Of a DNA stretch of 64,000 nucleotides, positions 29,801 through 36,500 are shown one piece after another (position 1 is the stretch's first letter; each line of letters begins with the position of its first letter). Both the position numbers and the translations under genes were made by a program. This DNA is from G963662905 sp963676725 (GTDB lineage Bacteria > Bacteroidota > Bacteroidia > Bacteroidales > WRLA01). Where the stretch lies: NCBI GenBank assembly GCA_963676725.1, contig OY781463.1:4402001-4466000 (forward strand). Direction: 5' to 3'. The notes beneath the pieces are model-generated. The model saw only the letters and a program-made list of their open reading frames with translations, was not told the DNA's origin and searched no databases.

Positions 29801-29835
29801 ATAATTACAACAGGAAAAATATTTTTTCGATTCAT
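23842..29835 (-). CDS. Alpha-2-macroglobulin family protein lacking the thioester motif
   Basis: 1997 residues, a very large envelope protein with an N-terminal signal or anchor (FPVVIILFSSIFFIGF). An N-terminal helical region (to about 380) precedes macroglobulin-like MG domains (RAIYRPGQRVFYKG near 600). The central A2M block follows (FFYPDLRTNVEGDVIVEFTAPEALTAWKF) and then the terpenoid-cyclase-like helical domain (LQNADGGFGWFSGMRSGLWTT). Relatives usually carry C-x-E-Q in a segment such as YPYGCTEQ; here the aligned segment is LPALAEPVYENALTLSN, without Cys or Gln-Glu. It thus cannot trap proteases by thioester. Bacterial members are thought to guard the periplasm together with PbpC, which is not present. 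It is monocistronic and flanked by the repeat A/B pair. Confidence 0.88.
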   Translation of the reverse strand: MNRKNIFPVVIILFSSIFFIGFNVVKKPQDLGSDDEFKKEWSKVEEFISQGRPRSAIEIVENIFNEAHQRKLIPQELKAAAYKCQLWQMYEEDPIIKSIDYIKSLKSEPKGVANSIYELMLAGLYSDYLERNSWKLLKQQAGKELSEDLRLWSPAQFASETQKLIINALKNQEAMQKIPVAKYQAILSSEDSSALFRPTLYDIAAFYGIEKLSGLARFEIPGPSGIANPQSLMVPVDAFLKLDFDIWKNATQARLQIYQNILAFHQKEGNVNALVDADLHRLDFAWSVFDEVKTDDFIHVLEALADQWKNNPIASEIQFKLAKTLYEIRWEKRDKTVNENKIRAMEICNSVLKKYPQSRAAKNCKILKENILTPYLTLETENTCLPQEEMPLRINCRNTDTIWLNVYTADINDLIESRGYYLNKKTTQKYMKNTALHSWSVQMQGVQDYDEHELNTFLPPLKKGYYVIVASRKQFPEKHKNDISAWIDFQVTELSLVTDKAKEDLRFFVQNRKDGKPLANVEIELLLTWGDKNSHPQKLLTNTKGEASISNDESENYQVILKSTEDIYVPQKSLYTSKHYKQLAKPKTWFFTDRAIYRPGQRVFYKGITTQQIEKGFELVKNEETHIYFYDVNHKVIAEKELSTNEFGAFDGSFNIPEGLLNGSMQIRNEYGSIYFDVEEYKRPTFEVKLEQPKGSLKPGAEIKLYGKAITYNQLPLSNAVVRYRVERSDYLPYSWFFYQPNQAENITSGEIITDAKGGFELSFIARPSEYSSGSWRNYQFSVFADVISISGETHSDELSVFIGDQPFFLTVEGTTTIVDNNIQPYKFKSINLNGEDVKTKATLQLFSLKSNEDLPRTSFFGEAYNERPVEGGYRSDIEYISENSPVFQRGKLAYEQQIEISDSGFVLSTAGLENQKPGNYRILISSNAEGKIISDSLDVLLVNSKSNMMAFTSWSWFYVDKANSLQVGDFFDFYLGSSAEDVSVHIEISQNGDILKQEDLILNNGVKKLTYKIEESWRGNVGLSAWFIKDNRLYRFTEMIRVPWKNKELEIKTITFRDKMSPGAKELWSFRISGPNGEKAAASVLSGMYDRSLDVFAESNWNFVHYPTFGHRQYFWDAFGTSSSTSLYSYPYRYKNYLIQYYDQFNILSFSAGRGRMHYSRGGEQPVMLMKEKLSVAGDDMDKNAEFLNNEEVEDEEVLFCMVEDQVEPERQKKKTIPQPRTNLNETAFFYPDLRTNVEGDVIVEFTAPEALTAWKFRMLAYTEDLKTAQITKEAITTKELMVFPNMPRFVREGDVLELPAIIHNKTDKNCDAEAFIQIHNPLNGKDITDEILQGNNRIVLNINAQSAGNASWTLKVPNAEMPLQIAVFAETEKHQDGEQRILPVLSSRIPITESRPIYINPGTEKQLNMEEWVQKLERQGVEEYRLSIEFTGNPAWYAIQALPALAEPVYENALTLSNAFYATSVSDKIASSSERIRMVIESWKQLQPEALLSNLQKNEELKEILLQETPWVLEAENENAQKQRLALLFDLNTLSYRLNSHFNKLADLQNADGGFGWFSGMRSGLWTTMAVLDKMLRLEEMSIKLPAKSKSLIRSAMRFVDGEILEDYNKLIEHKDFKKEKFHPSSLVVAWLEMTENFKQLGHKMQNSDTNYQEMHEFFSKRVLESWTSYNLYVQTKIASYAFAIGNDKVANAIVASLREKALHSDEMGMYWRRDNGWYWSSDPIGRQTAIIVLFAKHSLYPDEVEQMKMWLLKQKQTGIWPSNSNTADACYALLLKGTDLLENEDNLKISLNENGRFIPLEVTKEAGTGYFKKQWNNQKTDNIAIHSVKMVNKGTVPSWGAVYMSFLADASKVEEHQGPLSIQRMYFMQATDGSLTKLKEGDEIHPGDRIMVRLIVESDRKLEFVHIRDYHAAGMEVENSNSGYFWGASTGYYLDMKDATANFFIDYMPKGLYQYEYSLIAAQKGQFSNGLASARCLYAPEFAAHSEGSRLIIK

Positions 29836-30002
29836 AGCAGCTGTTTTTTGAGGTGGAAAGATACGATTACTTATTTAAACCATTTTTATAACAAAGATTG
29901 TTCCGTTTTGATAAACAGCTGATACACCTATTCTCAGAAATTTGTAATTTCGCCAGCGTTTATTCAATGAGTAGTTACTGATATTTTAAATAAGGCCTGA
30001 TT

Positions 30003-31760
30003 ATGTTACGAACACACACATGTGGCGAATTAAACATCGAACACAAAGGACAGAACGTTAAATTGAGTGGCTGGGTGCAGCGCATACGCGATAAGGGAAG
30101 TTTATTATGGATTGACCTGCGTGACCGTTATGGCATTACTCAATTATTTTTACAGGAAGGCGAATGCACTGCAGAATTACTGGAACAAGCCCGAAAGCTT
30201 GGTCGAGAGTATGTTATTCAGGTTGAGGGCCTTGTGATTGAGAGGGAAAGCAAAAACCCTAATATGCCTACCGGCGATATTGAAATAAAAGCCACAAATA
30301 TAAAATTGCTCAACGCATCCAAATTACCACCTTTTACCATCGAAGACAATACAGATGGAGGAGAAGAACTGCGCATGAAATACCGTTATTTGGATCTGCG
30401 CCGCAACCCGGTTCGCCGGAATCTGGAATTGCGTCACCGTTTGGCATTGGAAACACGCAATTATCTTGATACCCAAAAATTTATGGAAATTGAAACTCCA
30501 TATCTTATTAAATCAACACCGGAAGGTGCCCGAGATTTTGTTGTTCCTTCGCGCATGAACCCCGGCGAATTCTACGCTCTTCCCCAATCACCACAAACAT
30601 TCAAACAACTACTGATGGTGGCCGGATATGATCGTTATTATCAGGTTGTTAAATGCTTCCGCGATGAAGATTTACGTGCCGACCGTCAGCCGGAATTTAC
30701 ACAAATTGACTGTGAAATGGCTTTTGTGGAGCAAGAAGACATCCTCAACACTTTTGAAGGAATGACCCGTCACCTTTTTGAAAAACTAAAAGGGATGGAT
30801 CTCGGCAGTTTCCAACGGATGAGCTTTGCCGATGCCATGAAATATTATGGTTCTGATAAACCCGATATCCGTTTTGGGATGAAGTTTGTCGAACTGAATG
30901 AGTTGGTGAAAAACAAAGGATTTAAAGTCTTTGATGATGCAGAACTTGTTGTGGGTATTTGCGCCCCTGATTGCGCTTCATACAGCAGAAAGCAATTGGA
31001 TAAGCTAACGAACTTTGTGAAAAAGCCACAGGTTGGTGCCAATGGTTTGGTCTATGTTAAATACAATGAAGACGGAAGTTTTAAATCGAGTGTGGATAAA
31101 TTCTATGATGAGGAACAGCTCAAAACATGGGCAGAAGCATTGGATGCAAAACCGGGCGATTTATTGCTTGTTTTAGCTGGAAATACCGAAAAAACACAAA
31201 AAGCCTTATGCGAGCTTCGCCTCGAAATGGGCACACAATTAGGGCTTCGTAATGCCGATGTATTTGCTCCGCTTTGGGTTGTTGATTTTCCCCTTTTGGA
31301 ATGGGATGAGGAGAACAAACGCTATCATGCAATGCACCATCCATTTACATCGCCAAAAGCCGAAGATTTAGCTTTGCTCGATACAGAGCCGGGAAAAGTG
31401 CGCGCCAATGCCTACGATATGGTAATTAATGGTGTGGAAATTGGTGGCGGCAGCATCCGTATTCACGATAGGGAATTACAACGGAAGATGTTTACGGCAC
31501 TTGGATTCTCAGATGAAGATGCCCAAGCACAATTCGGCTTCCTGATGAATGCCTTTGAATTTGGCGCTCCACCACATGGTGGTATTGCTTTAGGTTTCGA
31601 CCGTTTAGCCGCACTCTTTGGTGGCTCAGACTCCATTCGGGATTATATTGCTTTCCCAAAGAATAATTCCGGTCGGGATATGATGATCGATTCTCCATCG
31701 CCTATTGCACAGCAGCAGTTGGATGAATTGGAAATCGCCCTCAATCCTACAAAAAAATAG
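30003..31760 (+). CDS. aspS: Aspartate--tRNA ligase
   Basis: 585 residues, usual for bacterial AspRS. An N-terminal OB anticodon-binding domain (GWVQRIRDKGSLLWIDLRD) is followed by class II motif 1, motif 2 (FRDEDLRADRQPEFTQID) and the bacterial GAD insert (about 290-400). Motif 3 (GIALGFDRLAALFGG) is close to the end. It charges tRNA-Asp. It is monocistronic with a terminator 20 nt downstream. Whether it is discriminating or not (tRNA-Asn) cannot be told with confidence. Confidence 0.97.
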   Translation: MLRTHTCGELNIEHKGQNVKLSGWVQRIRDKGSLLWIDLRDRYGITQLFLQEGECTAELLEQARKLGREYVIQVEGLVIERESKNPNMPTGDIEIKATNIKLLNASKLPPFTIEDNTDGGEELRMKYRYLDLRRNPVRRNLELRHRLALETRNYLDTQKFMEIETPYLIKSTPEGARDFVVPSRMNPGEFYALPQSPQTFKQLLMVAGYDRYYQVVKCFRDEDLRADRQPEFTQIDCEMAFVEQEDILNTFEGMTRHLFEKLKGMDLGSFQRMSFADAMKYYGSDKPDIRFGMKFVELNELVKNKGFKVFDDAELVVGICAPDCASYSRKQLDKLTNFVKKPQVGANGLVYVKYNEDGSFKSSVDKFYDEEQLKTWAEALDAKPGDLLLVLAGNTEKTQKALCELRLEMGTQLGLRNADVFAPLWVVDFPLLEWDEENKRYHAMHHPFTSPKAEDLALLDTEPGKVRANAYDMVINGVEIGGGSIRIHDRELQRKMFTALGFSDEDAQAQFGFLMNAFEFGAPPHGGIALGFDRLAALFGGSDSIRDYIAFPKNNSGRDMMIDSPSPIAQQQLDELEIALNPTKK

Positions 31761-31775
31761 AAGCCGCTTTCGCAT

Positions 31776-31816
31776 AAAAAAAATCCCCGGAATCTATGGT
31801 TTCGGGGATTTTTTTT
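31776..31816 (+). terminator. Rho-independent terminator of aspS
   Basis: AATCCCCG (31782-31789) pairs with CGGGGATT (31803-31810) across a 13-nt loop, with an A run before and eight T after. Confidence 0.88.
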
Positions 31817-31881
31817 GACGTGTTCCAATAAATACTTATTCTAAGCGAAGTAGAAAAGGGACACTAAGCGAAGTCGAAGTG

Positions 31882-32192
31882 CCCGCAGGATCTTCACTTC
31901 ATTTCCTTCCCTTGGTCGAAAAGACAGAGTTCGTTTAGGAACAGTCAAAAGGGACGCACGGACGTAATAATTTTAAAATAAATATGTCCGTGCGCCCCTT
32001 TTGACTACAAATATTTAACTATTTTGTCTTTTCGACTGAGGTCATTTTTCTTATTTACAGTGTTTTATGTTTTTTTATTTTGGCCATCCATTAAATTACC
32101 AAAAATGACCGAGGGGGAAATCTCAAGCCACATCAATAGAAATACACTGATTTTTATTTCTCTGCCTAAGTGCTCAATTGAACACCTCAATT
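31882..32192. repeat. Non-coding dispersed repeat, copy B, with inserted palindrome
   Basis: This occupies the 466-bp gap after aspS. It has the same ordered blocks as copy A (23593-23836), in the same orientation. It differs by an insert at 31943-32006 that is an almost perfect hairpin: 21-nt arms (31943-31963 and 31986-32006, one mismatch) around a 22-nt AT-rich loop. Just upstream, at 31841-31880, the words CTAAGCGAAGT and CGAAGT recur, typical of short dispersed repeats in this phylum. No open frame is present. Confidence 0.8.
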
Positions 32193-32226
32193 CTTTTTAA
32201 TAAGAATCTGCTGGTAATTAATCTGA

Positions 32227-32823
32227 TCAGAGCGATTTCTCTTTTTGTCTTCTTTCCCCTTCGGCATATAAATCATCATACCAAGCCTGACCAAAATAAC
32301 GCACCAGAGGTTCTCTCAGGTATTTATATAATGGAAGGCCCACGCTTTTTCCTTTTTTTAGGGCTTTTTTGCAAATCTGCCATTTATGATAATTCACCGC
32401 AACATACTCATCCAATTGAACAAGGCGTACAGGATATAAGTGGCAGGAAACTGGTTTTTTAAATTTATGCTCCAAAGGACCGGAACAGCCTTCTTCAAAG
32501 GCTTTTTCGATGGCGCATTTGGCAATACCCTGCTCATCAAAATAGATATATGCACAATCGCGGCCATCAATGAGTGGCGTTACAAAACTACCGTCTTCAT
32601 CATAATCAAAAGTGCCCGTTTGTTCAATTTCCTGAATTCCGGCAGGGGTCATATACGGTTTTACTTCATCAACAATATCTTCCAGAATAGCGATTTCCTC
32701 TTCATTGAGGGGCGCGCCGGCATCGCCTTCAACACAGCAAGCGCCACGGCATTGCTCCAGATCGCAAATAAACTCAATTTCAAAAATATCGTCGGAAACA
32801 ATTGTTTGGTCAATGATATACAT
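32227..32823 (-). CDS. DUF3109 family cysteine-cluster protein
   Basis: 198 residues. The N-terminus IVSDDIFEIEFICDLEQC and the Cys pattern (C-x4-C-x3-CC, later DC, KC, GC, SCHLYPVR and QIC) match DUF3109, related to YkgJ-like metal-binding cysteine clusters. About nine conserved Cys suggest a zinc or iron-sulfur site. Function unknown. Divergent from tadA with a short shared promoter region. Confidence 0.85.
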   Translation of the reverse strand: MYIIDQTIVSDDIFEIEFICDLEQCRGACCVEGDAGAPLNEEEIAILEDIVDEVKPYMTPAGIQEIEQTGTFDYDEDGSFVTPLIDGRDCAYIYFDEQGIAKCAIEKAFEEGCSGPLEHKFKKPVSCHLYPVRLVQLDEYVAVNYHKWQICKKALKKGKSVGLPLYKYLREPLVRYFGQAWYDDLYAEGERRQKEKSL

Positions 32824-32842
32824 AGTATCTTTTTTAGTGCAG

Positions 32843-32896
32843 CAAAAATACGAATTTGTTGCATCGCTTTCAGGGGAATACTAATTTGTATCTTTG
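32843..32896. promoter_or_regulatory. Divergent -7 boxes for DUF3109 gene and tadA
   Basis: CAAAAATA at 32843-32850 (TATTTTTG on the - strand) serves the DUF3109 gene. TATCTTTG at 32889-32896 on the + strand serves tadA and puts transcription start only a few bases before ATG 32907. Clear -33 elements are missing for both. Confidence 0.5.
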
Positions 32897-32906
32897 CGAA
32901 AAAAAC

Positions 32907-33359
32907 ATGGAATTAAGTATTTTCAGCGATACGCATTTTATGCGCGAAGCCCTTAAGGAAGCCCAAAAAGCTTATGAGGCGGATGAAATTCCTGTCGGTG
33001 CTGTAATTGTGTGCGATAACACCATCATCGCCAGGGCGCATAACCTCACAGAACGGCTGAATGATGTGACTGCCCATGCAGAAATGCAGGCTTTTACGGC
33101 AGCAGCAGATTATCTCGGAGGGAAATATTTAGACAAATGCACCCTTTATGTCACTTTAGAGCCGTGTATAATGTGTGCCGGAGCATCGTTTTGGACACAA
33201 ATTGGTGGGCTTGTTTTTGGCGCATCCGATGAAAAACGAGGATTTCAAAGGATATCAGAATCTTTGCTCCATCCAAAAACCACAATAAAAAAAGGAGTCC
33301 TAGCAAATGAATGCTCCGAACTCCTTCAAAATTATTTTAAAGAAAAGCGCAAAATTTAG
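32907..33359 (+). CDS. tadA: tRNA-specific adenosine deaminase
   Basis: 150 residues from ATG 32907; a TTG 51 nt earlier would lie upstream of the -7 box. The deaminase zinc site is His57-Ala-Glu59 and PCIMC (Cys87, Cys90). E-x-P-V-G-A-V and GFQRI are typical of TadA, which converts A34 to inosine in tRNA-Arg. A guanine deaminase-like paralogue is less likely given this N-terminus. It ends 8 nt before the convergent queD gene. Confidence 0.9.
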   Translation: MELSIFSDTHFMREALKEAQKAYEADEIPVGAVIVCDNTIIARAHNLTERLNDVTAHAEMQAFTAAADYLGGKYLDKCTLYVTLEPCIMCAGASFWTQIGGLVFGASDEKRGFQRISESLLHPKTTIKKGVLANECSELLQNYFKEKRKI

Positions 33360-33367
33360 CACAAAGG

Positions 33368-33817
33368 CTAAACATTGTCTTCAGCAAACCATTCCGCATA
33401 AGAAGTAATGGTTTCATTTAGTTTCATGCTGTGCAATTGCACATTTTTAGGCAATTTCGCTTTAATCCTTTCCGCAAAATCGATCAGCATATTTTCGCTT
33501 GACGGCTGATAATCAACAACGATTAGACGCTCAAAGACTTCATGTTTTGAACATTGAATTTCGTCTACGGTTTTTTTATTTAAAACGATTGCGTGATCAA
33601 AAGGATCTACTATTTCATTTTTCACGATTCTTTTCAGATCGCCAAAATCCATAACCATTCCAAGTTTAGGATCCTTTGGATCGATAATTGGCGTACCAAT
33701 TACCGTAACAAAAAAGGTGTAAGAATGCCCATGCATATGACGACAAAGGCCGTCATATGCATGCAAAGCATGCGCTGTTTCAAATTTAAACTCTTTGGTA
33801 ATCCTTATTTTTGCCAC
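33368..33817 (-). CDS. queD: 6-carboxytetrahydropterin synthase (QueD / PTPS family)
   Basis: 149 residues. Zinc ligands are His16, His29 and His31 (ETAHAL, HMHGHS); Cys25 is the catalytic Cys; MDFGDLK and DPFDHAIVLN are family motifs; PSSENMLIDFA and KLNET provide the pterin-binding Glu. It turns dihydroneopterin triphosphate into 6-carboxytetrahydropterin for queuosine synthesis. A slightly long loop after HSYTFFVTVIGTP is common in the phylum. The gene starts 5 nt before the stop of the upstream endonuclease gene (same strand), so read-through is possible. Confidence 0.9.
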   Translation of the reverse strand: MAKIRITKEFKFETAHALHAYDGLCRHMHGHSYTFFVTVIGTPIIDPKDPKLGMVMDFGDLKRIVKNEIVDPFDHAIVLNKKTVDEIQCSKHEVFERLIVVDYQPSSENMLIDFAERIKAKLPKNVQLHSMKLNETITSYAEWFAEDNV

Positions 33818-33822
33818 AATCT

Positions 33823-34875
33823 TTATTTTGTGATTTTACAACGATAAACCGATTGATTTTGCTTATTACTCAGATTGAGTATATACATTCCGGGCATCAG
33901 TGCCTGAGTATTCATTTCAATTCGTTCGCCGGTGCATTCCTTCATTTGTACCACTTCTTTTCCTGTAAGGTCATACACAGTGAGTGTATATCCCTCAAAA
34001 AGTTCTGGCTGGGTAAAATCCACATATAATTGGCTCGCAACCGGATTTGGATATACATCAACCACATATTCGTAAGGAATTTCCTGAGTAGCTGCTGTTG
34101 GATCCCAAATATAGGCAGCAAATTCGGGGTGATCTACAAAAGGATTCCGGTTGTGTTGAATATCATAAATCCCATTATTTCGATCAATTTCTTTTTGGCT
34201 AACAGGATCATTATAATGCCATTTAAGCAGCATTTCCTGAGCCCAGGGTTTCAGGTCGGCACCATCAACCATACCGTTGCTTTGCCAGCTATTATCTTCT
34301 GTATAATAGCGTGTTGACATATAAAAATAAATACGTGCGAAATCGCCTTTATATTCATCATCGGGTTCAAAAACTGTTCCGGTATAACCGGGATAAACAC
34401 AGTTTCCCAATTTGCTTCCGTTATTACTCGACCAGGTTGCGCTTCCTACTTCCCCGAAAGGGTAATTGCTTCTGCGGCCATTGGCATAACCATCGGTTGG
34501 CACAATATGAAAAAGATCGGTATTCATTGGGGAATTATCATTGAACCAACTTTTGGGCCAGGAGTGCTCACGATTATAGCAATCGCATAAACCGGAATAA
34601 TTACCGCACTGATCGCTGCCAAAGGTAAAACTACAGGTTGAATACATGTCCCAAACTTTTCCGTCTGACCTGCGGTCGATAGTTTTTACAGCTGTCCAGA
34701 TATAGCTATATGATATTGAATTATGGTCGTCGATTATTTGATGCAGCTTTCCCCTGAGCTCCTGCCCATTGAGACCATCTGTACCATCATAATATCCTGA
34801 AGGGATTTGAGCAAAGAGACTCAGGCTAAAAAATAATAGTGCTGCCTGAAAAGCAATTAAATAAGAATACTTCAT
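33823..34875 (-). CDS. Secreted endonuclease I family nuclease with T9SS sorting domain
   Basis: 350 residues. The signal peptide ends SLFAQIPSG (mature Gln). The body matches endonuclease I (EndA/NucM): YNREHSWPKSWF holds the catalytic His, TDLFHIVPTDGYANGRRSNYP the metal-binding region. Such enzymes cut single- and double-stranded DNA or RNA with magnesium. The last 75 residues (VDVYPNPVASQLYVDF to YRCKITK) form a T9SS sorting domain, so the nuclease should be at the cell surface or released. A likely role is nutrient scavenging from environmental DNA. Confidence 0.9.
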   Translation of the reverse strand: MKYSYLIAFQAALLFFSLSLFAQIPSGYYDGTDGLNGQELRGKLHQIIDDHNSISYSYIWTAVKTIDRRSDGKVWDMYSTCSFTFGSDQCGNYSGLCDCYNREHSWPKSWFNDNSPMNTDLFHIVPTDGYANGRRSNYPFGEVGSATWSSNNGSKLGNCVYPGYTGTVFEPDDEYKGDFARIYFYMSTRYYTEDNSWQSNGMVDGADLKPWAQEMLLKWHYNDPVSQKEIDRNNGIYDIQHNRNPFVDHPEFAAYIWDPTAATQEIPYEYVVDVYPNPVASQLYVDFTQPELFEGYTLTVYDLTGKEVVQMKECTGERIEMNTQALMPGMYILNLSNKQNQSVYRCKITK

Positions 34876-34910
34876 AAAGATGTGATTTGTTAAGTGGAAA
34901 ATAAACGGCG

Positions 34911-34942
34911 CAAAGTTAGGATTATTTTAGGACGCTCTTCAA
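34911..34942 (-). promoter_or_regulatory. Promoter of the endonuclease gene
   Basis: CAAAGTTA at 34911-34918 (TAACTTTG on the - strand) is a full -7 match; CAA at 34940-34942 (TTG) lies 21 nt away as a -33 element. Confidence 0.5.
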
Positions 34943-35181
34943 TGAATTGCCTATCGCTTCACGATTTCATGAATTTCGACGTGCAATGTGCCTTACTCAA
35001 TAAAAAAAGTTCTCCTTTTTTCTTTATGAAATCGTGCCGAGAAAAATAGAACGATGGATAAGTGTTGTGTCTGAATAATTCACAAATTCTTTTATTCCGA
35101 TTATTCTATTGGGTTTTACGCCGGATCACTGAGCCTTAGAATTCGAATATGCTTATTACAAAGATTCATAAATTCATCAGC
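34943..35181. other. Gene-free stretch with an inverted repeat
   Basis: The 306-bp gap between endonuclease and membrane-protein genes. CACGATTTCAT (34960-34970) and ATGAAATCGTG (35036-35046) form an 11-bp inverted repeat with a 65-nt spacer. No coding frame or RNA gene was recognised. Confidence 0.45.
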
Positions 35182-35727
35182 TTAGATAAAAACAAAAACA
35201 ATTGCCGCCAAAACAAAGACAATTCCTCCAATTATACCCGATCGTTTTGCTGCTTTTTCGTCTTTTGCTTGTTTTTGCCCTAGAATTAAAGACACCATTA
35301 ATGCGCTGATAATAATATAAATACCGCCATATGTATTTGCATGGAGGCCAGAGGCAATTCCTGCAATCAGACCATTTATTGCGCCAGCAAATCCCAAAAG
35401 CAAAACCGCTGAAAAGGAGTGCACATAGTACACATGATAGGCGATTTGATTTTTCCAGCGACTGATAATGGTTTTTGCCCCCAGGAAGGCCATAAGCGCA
35501 GCTCCCATATGCCTGCTAAATTCCCCGGCATACACATCAATAAGCTTCGACAAAAGCATTCCAAGGAAAAATCCAAAAAGGATCATAAACCCCAAAACCC
35601 ATTTTCCTCCAAGGTAGAGACTTTTCTTGTCGGCAGGCGTAGAAAAAAGCATGATACTTTCCCTGAATACAAGGATAAGTCCAATACTTATCAGAAGGCT
35701 TAAAAAGTAATCGAACATTAAGGGCAA
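35182..35727 (-). CDS. Polytopic membrane protein, weakly MntP-like
   Basis: 181 residues with about five to six hydrophobic helices. RHMGAALMAFLGAKTI and GFAGAINGLIAGIASGL recall segments of manganese-efflux pump MntP (DUF204), but its acidic metal ligands are not evident, so the likeness may only be general. A long cytosolic loop with KDEKAAKR precedes the last helix. It begins 2 nt after the nitroreductase stop on the same strand, so the two are co-transcribed. Confidence 0.6.
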   Translation of the reverse strand: MPLMFDYFLSLLISIGLILVFRESIMLFSTPADKKSLYLGGKWVLGFMILFGFFLGMLLSKLIDVYAGEFSRHMGAALMAFLGAKTIISRWKNQIAYHVYYVHSFSAVLLLGFAGAINGLIAGIASGLHANTYGGIYIIISALMVSLILGQKQAKDEKAAKRSGIIGGIVFVLAAIVFVFI

Positions 35728-35729
35728 TA

Positions 35730-36332
35730 TTATTTAAACAACTTGGTTTTTCGTCCGAAGGCAGTATTAAATACAAACTCATCAAAATCTTTTCGTTCAC
35801 GGGCAGCTGTTTCTAATTTTCGTAAATTAGGATGAAGATTTTCTGCTTCGCCGGCATAGCCTAAGGCAATAACTGTTAGTGGCTCAAAATCGAAGGGGAT
35901 AAGAAATAACTCAGAGAGCAATTTCGCATCAAAACCTCCCATTTGGTGCATAAACAAGCCTTCATGTGTCGCTTGAATCGCCATATTTGCAACGGCCTGT
36001 CCCACATCATATTGAAAAGAAGCATTGGGTTGCTCGGGGTTTTGTGTCAGGAATTTTTTTCCGCAGCTCAGGATTAAAACGGGGGCAGATGCTGCCCAGA
36101 GTTGATTAAACTCGATTAGGCTTTCAAAAATGCGCATATATGTTTCATCCTTATCAGTACCAACCATAAAACGCCAAGGCTGCTCGTTAAACCCTGATGA
36201 GGCCCATCTTGCAGCTTCAAAAATACGCTGCAATTTTTCCTGTTCTACGCTTTTCGCACTAAAAGCCCTTGTGCTCCAGCGTTCTTTAATTGGTTCAATA
36301 ATGGCGAATTTGGTGTCGGCTGTTTTTTTCAT
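35730..36332 (-). CDS. Nitroreductase family protein
   Basis: 200 residues from ATG 36332 (MKKTADTK); the longer frame to 36476 has no relation to the family. RWSTRAFSAKSV is the FMN-phosphate-binding R-x-S-x-R motif; AARWASSGFNEQPWRF and FMHQMGGFDA are typical. It binds FMN and reduces nitro compounds, quinones or similar with NAD(P)H. The physiological substrate is unknown. A -7-like CAAAAATA (TATTTTTG on -) at 36396-36403 supports the chosen start. The membrane-protein gene follows directly. Confidence 0.88.
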   Translation of the reverse strand: MKKTADTKFAIIEPIKERWSTRAFSAKSVEQEKLQRIFEAARWASSGFNEQPWRFMVGTDKDETYMRIFESLIEFNQLWAASAPVLILSCGKKFLTQNPEQPNASFQYDVGQAVANMAIQATHEGLFMHQMGGFDAKLLSELFLIPFDFEPLTVIALGYAGEAENLHPNLRKLETAARERKDFDEFVFNTAFGRKTKLFK

Positions 36333-36500
36333 GATTTTCTTCCTTTTAATTGTCTTATGATCAATAAATGCTATTGCTTCAAATACCGGGATGCACAAAA
36401 ATACAGTAAATAAACAAGGATTTACACACTTAGTTGCGCCGAATCTGAAATATTCATGAATGAATTTGCTGAGCACAAATGAAAAGCTTTCTCTTTGGTT

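Noticed and set aside
34960..35046. Inverted repeat CACGATTTCAT/ATGAAATCGTG as a small mobile element
   Set aside because: There are no flanking target duplication and no second copy in the window; recorded only as an inverted repeat.
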